A DNA stretch of 64,000 nt. Source: Hirsutella rhossiliensis (lineage: Eukaryota; Ascomycota; Sordariomycetes; Hypocreales; Ophiocordycipitaceae). Positions 52,135 through 60,420 of the stretch are shown here, one piece after another (position 1 is the stretch's first letter; each line of letters starts with the position of its first letter). A model generated the notes under the pieces. It was not told the origin of the DNA. It saw only the letters and a list, made by a program, of their open reading frames with translations, and made no database searches. The stretch spans positions 9,548,001 to 9,612,000 of the forward strand of contig NW_025408667.1 of the NCBI RefSeq assembly GCF_020360975.1, written 5' to 3'. The position numbers and the translations under genes are program-made.

Positions 52135-52358
52135 GTTATAAGCCCGGGCGGAGGGGTTACCCCTCCGGGAACTTCCCGGTGACTGCGCACGCACTTCTAG
52201 CTAGCCTGGCGCGCATTACCCGAAGGCCCGTGGTTCGAGTCCCGCTAGCGCAATTAAGCGCGGTTTCAGTATAGGGCCTGCCTATATAAAAATTCCCGCT
52301 ATAGTTCAGGATATCTAGGTATCCCGGGACGAATTAACCCGATATCCCTAAGGGGGTG
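52135..52358 (+). other. TRIM-like internal module B
   Basis: 224 bp, non-coding, largely RIP-free. It runs from the primer-binding site GTTATAAGCC (52,135) to the purine tract CTAAGGGGGTG (52,348-52,358) that abuts the 73-bp LTR. Just after the primer site come palindromes GCCCGGGC (52,142-52,149), an 8-bp stem CGGAGGGG-TTA-CCCCTCCG (52,149-52,167) and a 7-bp stem CCGGGAA-C-TTCCCGG (52,165-52,179). A perfect B-box match GGTTCGAGTCC lies at 52,232-52,242. Confidence 0.6.
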
Positions 52359-52431
52359 TGTCGCGTATACTATATACGTTAATTAACGCTATCGCTTATA
52401 TCTAATAGGCGGCTATATCTTTTTCGTAATA
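52359..52431 (+). repeat. B 3' mini-LTR (73 bp)
   Basis: Same length as the 5' copy and nearly identical: one transition in the GGCGGC(C/T)ATATC part, plus changes in the last five bases (TAATA for CGAGA). It keeps the unmutated TGTCGCG start right after the purine tract. The target duplication ACTAT follows. Confidence 0.88.
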
Positions 52432-53053
52432 ACTATATATAAGAAGGTAACGTTTATAGCTAAAGAAATAAAATAGGTTTTCCTTTTAAAGGGCCCCTTA
52501 TTTTAATTAGGGTTTTTCTTTTTAAAAAGGCCCTCCTTTCTTATAAAACTTTCCCTTTTCTAGGCCCCTATTCCTTAATTAGGTCTAAAAGAGCCTAGGG
52601 ACTTAAAAGGGCCCTTAATTTCCTTAAGTAAAAGGATAAGTATAAAGCTAAGAACCTCCTTTATATACTTACTAGCCTAGAAACTATATTAGCTATACCC
52701 TTAAGGGGTAGGCTATAGCTAAGGGAATATATCGCGAAGTATAGCTTAATTTTATAGTTCTTAAAGATATCCCTTAGTATAAAGGGTCTAAGAAGCTAAA
52801 AATACTAATAAAAAAGAAAAGAAAGAAGGAGCTAAAAGAAAGTATATAAAGAAGGGTAAGGAAGTAAAAGTAGTAATAGCTTCTTATAAAGGTAGTAAGA
52901 GATAATATATAGGGGCTAGTAATAGCTAAAAAGAAAGGGAAAACTAGTAAAAAGCCTAGTAGTTATAAGGATATTAATAGCTTATTTAATAGATCTTCTT
53001 TCTTAATTTAAATACTAAAGGGATATAAATAAAAGCGTTAAATAAAGGAAAGA

Positions 53054-53468
53054 TATCGCGAAGTATAGCTTAATTTTATAGTTCTTAGAGATATCCTTTA
53101 GTAAGAGGGACTTAGGAAGCTAAAAACACTTAGTATAAAAAAAGGGAAGTATAAGTAGTAAGAGATAAAACGGATATACTAGTAACGGCTAAAAAGGAGG
53201 GGAAAACTAATAAAAAGCTTAGTAGTTAAAAGGATATTAATAGCTTCTTTAAGTAAGATCTTCTTTATTAATTAAGATACTAAATAGGTATAAAGAGGGG
53301 CGTTAGATAAAGGAAAGAAGGAGAATTAAGGTAATATAATAATTACTCCCTTACCTTAATTACTACCCTTATAAGAATTAAATAGCTTAGCCCTACCTAT
53401 CCGACCCCTTACTTTTAATTTTACCTTTATATATTTTATATATACTTCTTATATCTCTCTTTATAAGA
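53054..53468 (+). repeat. C 5' LTR
   Basis: 415 bp, starting TATCGCGAAGTATAGC and ending CTCTTTATAAGA. It is more RIPped than the 3' copy. Confidence 0.9.
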
Positions 53469-53479
53469 GTTATAAGCCT

Positions 53480-56400
53480 AGGAGGAATAGTATTCCTATA
53501 CCTTCCGGCTACTATAAAAGGCACCTTTCTTATATCTCTTATAGCTTCCTTTTACCTCTCTTACTAAAAAAGCTAATTTTACTAGACTTTTCTACCCTTC
53601 CTTATAATAATAATAAAAAACGACTCCTTTACTACCCCTATAGTCTATAGGACGATTCTTATAGATCCTTAAGATTAAGATAAGTAGGTAAAGGAGCTAT
53701 AGGCTCGTATAGATAGAACTATCTATAATTTAGTCTTCTTTAATAAGTAGGACCCTCTTAAGCCCCTTCTTTATCCTAGGGCAACGGAATTTATAGAGGG
53801 AGCTTCCCTCCTCTCTAAGCTAACCTCTATATAATAAAGAGCTTTTTCTACTACCTTAGGTAGCTATAAGAGTTATCGAAAGGAATACCTTTATAAAACG
53901 AAGCTATTAACTACTACTTATATAGCGATAATAGAATGTATTAGTACTATAAAGCTAATCTCTCTTTAAGAGGAAGAGACTCTAAGGTAGTAGCTTTTAA
54001 GCTCGAGACCTTAATAGGTCTCTTAAGGGGCTATATAACTAACCGTATTAGGAAGACCTATATAGTATACCTAAGAGCTTTTTCTACTAGGAACTTACCT
54101 TCTTCTTCGTAGCTAGCTAAGTAAGAAGAGATCCTTAAGAAAGCTAACTAATACTTCTTAATAAAAGCTCTATCTAGTTAGTAGCTATAGGATATTTCTC
54201 TACTAATAAAGCCTATTAGTAATAGTTACTTAACTATCTTTTAAGAAGCTAGCTAAGAACTAGATAAAAAGGCTATTAAAGTATAATAGTAAGTAGTCTT
54301 ATTCCTTTATAGCTAGTAATTAACCTAGAAGGTTCGACCTATAGCCCTTATTACTACGGCCCTTACTACTACGGCTGTTACTCCTTTAGCTCCTCCTCCC
54401 TTAAGAGCCTTAACGTTGTCTTTAACTATAGCTATAGCTCCGGCCTTAGCTCTACCTCTTACTCCGGGCCCGGCCCTAGTCCCGTTAGTTAGACCAGCCT
54501 AACGAGTCCCTTAATAGACCTTTTAGTCTATTAATCGAAAAATTAAGGAACTAGTTAAAATCGAACCTCTTTACTAAAATTAGTAATAAGGGGTAAAAAA
54601 GGGGGGTTTTTAAGTAGACCTTCTAGACTAAGACGAGGAATCCTTAAAGAAATAAATAAGGAGGAATCGACCTACCTACTAAGTATATAAGAAGCCCTAT
54701 TAGCTAGAAGACTACTAATAGGTCTTCGAGGAAAACCGACCTAAAGGAATTAACCCTTTAAAGAGGCCATAAGAAATAGTATAATAGTCTCTTAAGGAGG
54801 ACCCCTTATTATAGAAGAAGATAAACGAGATTTAGGTTACTAAGAAATAGTAACTAATAACGCCGCTATACTTATTTAAGCCGTAAATTTAAGGAAAAAT
54901 CGTTAGTATAGTAAATCCGGCCTTTGTCTTTCCTATAGATTAATAAGGCTAAGACTAAAAGTTAGGACCCTCTAACTATCCCCTACGAAAATTAGCTATC
55001 CTTAACCCTAGTACTTCCCTTAATATCTATAATATACTCTTATAATTCTAGGCTTTTAAGAAGGTATAAAAAGAATATCTTATTACTAGGGAATTACCTA
55101 TATAGATAGATAGATATAGAAGGGTGAACTTTATAATAAAATTACCTAATAAGACTATATAAATTCTTCGATAAAAAAGGGTAGCTTTTTACCTTAAATT
55201 TTTAACGAGCTTAATTTCCTTCTACTTTCTTTAAGAGGAAGGAATCTTCTAGGATATAACGTTAAAGCCTATAAGGCTAGTCTAGAAGAATTAGACTATT
55301 AGACTTATTAAGGAAAATTTCGGTTAATTTATTCTTAAATTCCGACCTATCCTTAAGAATAAATCTCTTAAAAAGTTAGCTTTCCTTACTAAGAGGGTAG
55401 GTTCTAAGGACCCTCTTTTAGTAGCTTAAGGAGACGGTCTTCTTTAGTATATATAACTTAGTTACCTAGGCCCCCTAGCTTTATATAAGCTAAGCTAATA
55501 ATAGGGCGTATAAATAAGGGGACTAAAGACTATTAAATATAAATCCTATAGCTAAGGAAAGACTAAGAGACGAATTTCTAGATAAACCCCTTTACGGCCG
55601 GACTAGCTATATAAGGAAATTTAGGTCGACTAAACTAACGTCTCTAAGGACTAAGAAAGCTTTATAATAGTAATATCTTTTATAAACGCTTTTTTAGGGA
55701 TAGCTTTCCCTTATTTTTATATACCTACCTAAGTAAGTATAACTAGTTTACCTTCTAGGACTTCGTTAACTAGATAAAATCCTACTTTAGCTATAAGGTA
55801 AAGAAGATATAAATTAATAGAGAGCTATTTATAAAAGATATCTTAAATTAGCTACGAAAAATAGGCATTTTACCCCTCCTATTTATACCGAATACCTAGG
55901 CCTAGAACGGAGGGGTAGAGAGATTAAGGGGTACTATAATAGAAAGGGCCTATATAGTAAGTCTTACTATAAAGCTTCCCTATAACCTTTAAAAGGAAGT
56001 TATTAAGACTACCTATTACTTTTAGAACTAAACCCTAAGGGACCCTAGGGGCCTAAGGGACTATAGGAACTTAGAGACCCTTTTTAAGACCTAAGGAATA
56101 AACTAGAAATCTCTTCTTAAGCTCTTTATAAAGAAGAGGGCCTCGCTAGCTTACCTTTATACTTATAGCTATAGGGTATACGCTATAACTACCGATATAT
56201 AGCTAAAAAGGAAAAAGAAAAGAAAGCTTAATCCTAGAGCCTTTATTAGTTACCTTATTAGCTATAATTCTATAAATATCTTCTAGATCTAGATTCCTCT
56301 TTTATAGAAGGTTATTTTAACTAGGGATATAATTTTCGATAAATCTAGCTTCTTTAATAGAAAGAAGGATTAATAGCCCCTCTTACTCTTATAATATTAG

Positions 56401-58480
56401 CTAATTTAAAAGATCTAAATCCCCCTTTTCTAATAGTCTTAAAAAGAGGTCTTAGATAAGGAAATAGAAGAAGAAACCGACGTCGAAGTAGTTATAGATA
56501 ACGCTAACTTCGTAGAAAAAGAAGAAGCTACTAAATTAAATAATCTAAATAAAGTAGGAGACTATAGGAAAGTAATAGAGCTAGAATACGCTTACCTTCC
56601 TACGCCTCCTTTTATAGAATAAGAAGAAGATCTAAAAGTAGCTTTTTTAGTTAGTTTTTTAGTCTCGACCCTTAAGGGGGTAGGAAAGGCACCTCTTTTA
56701 ATAGATTACCCGGCTGCCTTTTTATCCTTACTTTAAGAAGCAAAGGAAGGTATAGGGCCTAATATAGTTACTAAAGAAGACTAACCTCTCCCTTACTTCG
56801 ATCGGTTCTCTAACTTCTATCTAACGCCTATAGAAGACAGTTCTTATAAAGCGTTTATAGTAGGCCGGCTTTTTAAGCTATAGCTATTAGTAAGGAAGGT
56901 ATATAAAAGAGACCTCCTAGACCTACTAGTAAACTAAAAGTAGCTAGAAAGATACCCCTTTAAAGACTAGTTTTTCTAGGCCTAGAAAGACTACCTAGAC
57001 TTATATAAAGAGATAGGGTCTTTTAAAGAGGTCCTTAAGGAAAAGGTAAGAGGAAAATAGGTCCTTAGCTATAAGTAGGTCTTTATCTATAAGACTAATA
57101 AATATAGCTTCCTTTAAAAGTATAAAGCCTAGCTAGTTATCTATAGGAATTAATAGGAAAAAGGGGATCTACTTACTAAGGCAACTACTTTAGTAAGGAT
57201 ATATTTTTAGACCCTTATAGCTATAGTAGTAGAATTCGACCTCGAACTTACTTAGATAAATATAGTTAACGCCTTTATTAACTACCTACTTAAGGAAGAA
57301 GAAGTTATCTATATACGCCTTCTACTAAGCTTCTAATAGCTAGGAAAAGTTCTATAGCTTAGGAAAGCTTTATATAGACTATAAAGATTACTATTTCTTT
57401 AGTAATAGTATGTAATAGGTTCCCTTAAAGCCCTAAGCTTTAAGAAAGTCCCTTAGGAACCGTATATAATATAAAAGGGTAAAATCACGGTCTTTTTCTA
57501 TATCGACGATATTATCTAGGCCTACCTAAAAGAGGAAGAAGCTACTATAAGGGAGGCTATAAAAGGCCTATAATAAAGGTATAAGATAACTAAGCTAAGG
57601 GAGCTAAAGTAGTTCCTAGGGATACGAATCTTTTAGAATAGGTCCTAACGGACTATCTAGCTTACTTAAGACGCCTATATCGATAAGGTCGCTTATAAAT
57701 TCCTCCTTAGTTCCCTTAATAAGAAGCTTCCTTCTACGCCTATATTAAATAAAGAGCTTTTACCTAATCCGTCCTTTTAAGCTAGGGAGTAAGAGAAACA
57801 CTAATATTAATAGAAGGTAGGCTCCCTGCTTTTTTTAGCTATTTCTACTAGACCGGATATCTCTTTTATAGTCTCCTAGCTAGCTAGTTATAACTAGAAT
57901 CCTAGCCCTAGGTATTAAGAAGTAGTAGATAGAGCTATCCTTTATCTCTATTTAACGAGATTATATAGTCTATACTTAGGAGGGTAAGGAAGGAAGAAAT
58001 TAGCTGCCGAAATCTTCCTTTATTCGAGCGATTCGTCCTTTATAGATAATTCCTTAAATAGAAAGAGCTTATAGGGGTATATTATATCCCTTTTTAAAGG
58101 AACTATTACTTAGAGAGCTTTAAAGTAAGCTACCGTTAAGATCTTAAGTATAAAGGCAGAGCTACTAGCTCTTTTAAAGCATTAAAGGAAGCGATTTTCC
58201 TTAGCCGGCTACTTATTTCTTTACGACTATAAATTCCGTCCCCGTTAGCTATAGAATACGATAATATATAGACTATACGAATTCTTATAAAGGAAAATAG
58301 TAAGCTATCGACCTAGCTATAGTATATCGATATTTACTAGTATTAGTTATGCTAAGAGGTCTAAAGGGGACTTATTTCCGTCCGTTAGGTTCTAATAGTA
58401 TCGATAAAAGCCGACGGTCTTACGAAGCCCCTATTAAAGTAGAAGCTAGCTGTCTTTTTATAGTAAATTAGGCTAGAAGA
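53480..58480 (+). pseudogene. C gag-pol (Copia-II polyprotein), strongly RIPped
   Basis: Collinear with N1 and B. Gag lies near 53,480-54,600, integrase near 55,430-55,900, the Glu-rich linker near 56,450-56,530, RT with YIDD near 57,509-57,520, and the RNase H end with ADGLTKPL-like text near 58,400-58,430. Stops occur every few codons, mostly TAG/TAA replacing Gln or Trp. No part is open for more than a short stretch. Confidence 0.85.
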
Positions 58481-58833
58481 CGTTTAAGAAAAGCTATCCT
58501 TAGAGGCCCGCCTTAAGACTCTATAAGAAGAGCTAATAGCCCGTATAAGAAGGTAACGTCTATAGCTAAAGAAGAAGGAAGAGGTTTTCCCTTTAAAGGG
58601 CCCCCTATTTAATTAGGGTTTTCCCTTCTAAGAAGGCCCCCTTTCTTATAGGACTTTCCCCTCTTTAGGCCCTTATTCCTTAAGTAGGTCTAAAAGAGCC
58701 TTAGGACCTAAAAGGGCCCCTACTTTCCTCGAGTAAAGGGAGAAGTATAGAGCTAAGAACCTCCTCTATACGCTTACTAGCCCGAAGCCGTATTAGCTAT
58801 GCCCTTAAGAGGCAGGCTATAGCTAAGGGGGTG

Positions 58834-59248
58834 TATCGCGAAGCGTGTCCTAATTTCGTAGTTCTCGGAGATATCCCTTAATAAGAGGGACTAAGGAAGC
58901 TAAAAATACCCGGTATAGAAGAAGGAAAGTATAAGTAGCGAGAGATAAGACGGATATACCGGCAACGGCTAAAAAGGAGGGGAAAACCGGTAAAAAGCTC
59001 GGTAGTTAAAAGGATATTAGTAGCTTCTTTAAGCAGGATCTTCTTTGTTAATTAAGATGCTAGATAGGTATAAAGAGGGGCGTTAGATAAAGGAAAGAAG
59101 GAGAATTAAGGCAATATAACAATCACTCCCCTACCTTAATTGCTGCCCCCGTAAGAATTAAATAGCTTGGCCCTGCCTGTCCGACCCCTTACTTTTAATT
59201 TTACCTTCGTGCATTTTATATATACTTCTCGCATCTCTCTTTACGAGA
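58834..59248 (+). repeat. C 3' LTR
   Basis: 415 bp, starting TATCGCGAAGCGTGTCC and ending TCTCTTTACGAGA. It retains more C and G at CpA/TpG sites than the 5' LTR, so the two LTRs of one element have been mutated to different degrees. Confidence 0.9.
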
Positions 59249-59374
59249 AAAGAAGGATAATTAAGGCAATATAATAATTATTCCCTTCCTAAAATTATTA
59301 CCCTTATTAGAATTAAATAACTTTGCTTTACTTATCCGACTCCTTACTTCCTATTTTACCTTTATATATTTTAT

Positions 59375-59605
59375 TAATAAGGTATAAAAAGGGGGGGTCT
59401 TTAAGTAAACCTTCTAAAAAAAGATAAGGACTCCTTAAAGAAATAATAAATAAGAAAGAATCGACCTACTTACTAATCGTATAAAAGGCCCTATAAGCTA
59501 GAAGACTACTAGTAGGTCTTTAAGAAAAGTTAACTTTTTAGAATTATGCTTCTTAAGGGACTAAAAGATATTATTAAAAAGTCTCTTAAGGAGGACCCCT
59601 TAATA
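59375..59605 (+). repeat. Copia-II internal fragment inside the LTR of F
   Basis: About 231 bp matching the gag-to-integrase part of C (about 54,575-54,806), placed in the last 30 bp of the F LTR, which resumes at about 59,606 (ACTTCTTATATCTC) and ends at 59,632. TAATA occurs at both junctions, so joining by short homology or template switching is likely. Confidence 0.75.
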
Positions 59606-59632
59606 ATACTTCTTATATCTCTCTTTATAAGA

Positions 59633-60420
59633 GTAGTAAGTAGTAATAATAGTAGTAGCGGTAGTAAGGTAAAGGGCTAGAAAAAGGCTAGATTAATAAC
59701 CGACTAATAAGAAGTAAGATTTAGTAGATAAGTATTACGGGCTAGGCTAAGCTATGCCTCCGGGCTGCTCCCACGCAACCGACTATTAATAGGCGTGATT
59801 AATTAGCTAGCTAGGCTGCTTAGTTAATTCGTCTTCTTTTGCCCTCTGCCGCCGTCGTAACGTAGTAGTCTAATAAAATAGCTGCGCCCCGTAGCAACGA
59901 ATAGTAGTATAACCACCGGTTTAGCCCTCGTAGGGCCGACCCGTAATAATAAGTAAAGGGCGGAATTTATAGGAGAAAATTTAATAGCGGTGTTTTTATC
60001 TTTTAGGGAAACTAATAGAACTTTTTATTACTATATTCCTTAAGGTATAATCTTTATAAACTAAAATCTAAGTTAGTTAGCTTTTTATATATTAAAGTTA
60101 AGATTTAAGTTAGCTTAAAGCCTAAAGTTAGCTATAAGAGTATTTAATTAAAACTATTAAATAAATAAATAAGTATAAATTTTAAGTTCTCTTTACTTTT
60201 AATGCTATAGCTATCCTACTTATAGTTTATATACTAGGTAAAGCGGTTTACTCCCTAAGTAAGGCCTTTCTTAGTTTATCTATATATATTTTTTATTTAC
60301 CGAAAGCTAGGTAGATAGATAAATTACCTATATAGACCTTAGGTAGATAGTAGATTTATATTAATCTATACCTATATATCACCTATATTAGTCGATAGAT
60401 TCGCTAGTCTGGTTGCCATT
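59633..60420. other. Transition zone between RIP block and host DNA
   Basis: Gene-free and of mixed composition: 59,740-59,960 keeps CG-rich patches with some CA/TG, while 60,000-60,370 is again TA-rich. There is an imperfect GGTAGATAGAT-type simple sequence near 60,305-60,360. No LTR, ORF or RNA gene was recognised. RIP appears to fade out at about 60,390. Confidence 0.6.

Larger units (their letters stand above)
45955..52431 (+). mobile_element. Copia-II copy B with 73-bp LTRs
   Basis: A 6,477-bp element with 73-bp direct terminal repeats (45,955-46,027 and 52,359-52,431) and target-site duplication ACTAT (45,950-45,954 and 52,432-52,436). The 5' repeat is followed by the family's primer-binding site (46,028) and the 3' repeat is preceded by the family's purine tract (CTAAGGGGGTG). 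Gag-pol up to 51,032 is the Copia-II sequence and only lightly RIPped. From 51,033 the body is replaced by LTR and TRIM-like modules. Relatives in this window have LTRs of 415-485 bp with an unrelated core, so B is a chimera or an LTR-swapped variant. Confidence 0.88.
53054..59248 (+). mobile_element. Copia-II copy C, complete, inserted in the 3' LTR of F
   Basis: A 6,195-bp element with two 415-bp LTRs (53,054-53,468 and 58,834-59,248) and exact target-site duplication AAAGA (53,049-53,053 and 59,249-59,253). The primer-binding site lies at 53,469 and the purine tract CTAAGGGGGTG before 58,834. The body reads gag, integrase, linker, RT (box YIDD near 57,509-57,520) and RNase H with dense RIP stops. 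Its shorter LTR (415 bp) lacks a CT-rich part present in N1, marking a subfamily. Confidence 0.92.
45731..59632 (+). mobile_element. Copia-II fragment F, the oldest layer around B and C
   Basis: Discontinuous. The RNase H C-terminus (45,731-45,949) is followed, after insertion B, by the 3' untranslated part (52,437-52,729) and the 3' LTR (52,730-53,053, then 59,254 to about 59,374, then about 59,606-59,632) around insertion C and a 231-bp filler. It is truncated on the left at the end of E. The assignment rests on sequence continuity across each exact target-site duplication (ACTAT for B, AAAGA for C). Confidence 0.8.
1..60400. other. RIP-mutated AT-rich retrotransposon block
   Basis: Across this stretch the dinucleotides CA and TG are nearly absent while TA, TAA and TAG abound on both strands; CG survives in many places. 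This is what RIP does to duplicated DNA in Pezizomycotina (C to T at CpA). Every recognisable reading frame is a retrotransposon frame broken by TAA/TAG at former Gln or Trp codons, and Cys codons read as Tyr. Composition changes abruptly near 60,400. RIP strength differs between elements: N1, B, the two 697-bp solo LTRs and especially 51,033-51,319 and 52,135-52,358 keep more CA/TG. Confidence 0.93.

Noticed and set aside
52190..52252. A complete tRNA gene in module B
   Set aside because: B box and acceptor-like 3' end are present, but the distance from the A-box-like motif is too short and no anticodon arm forms.
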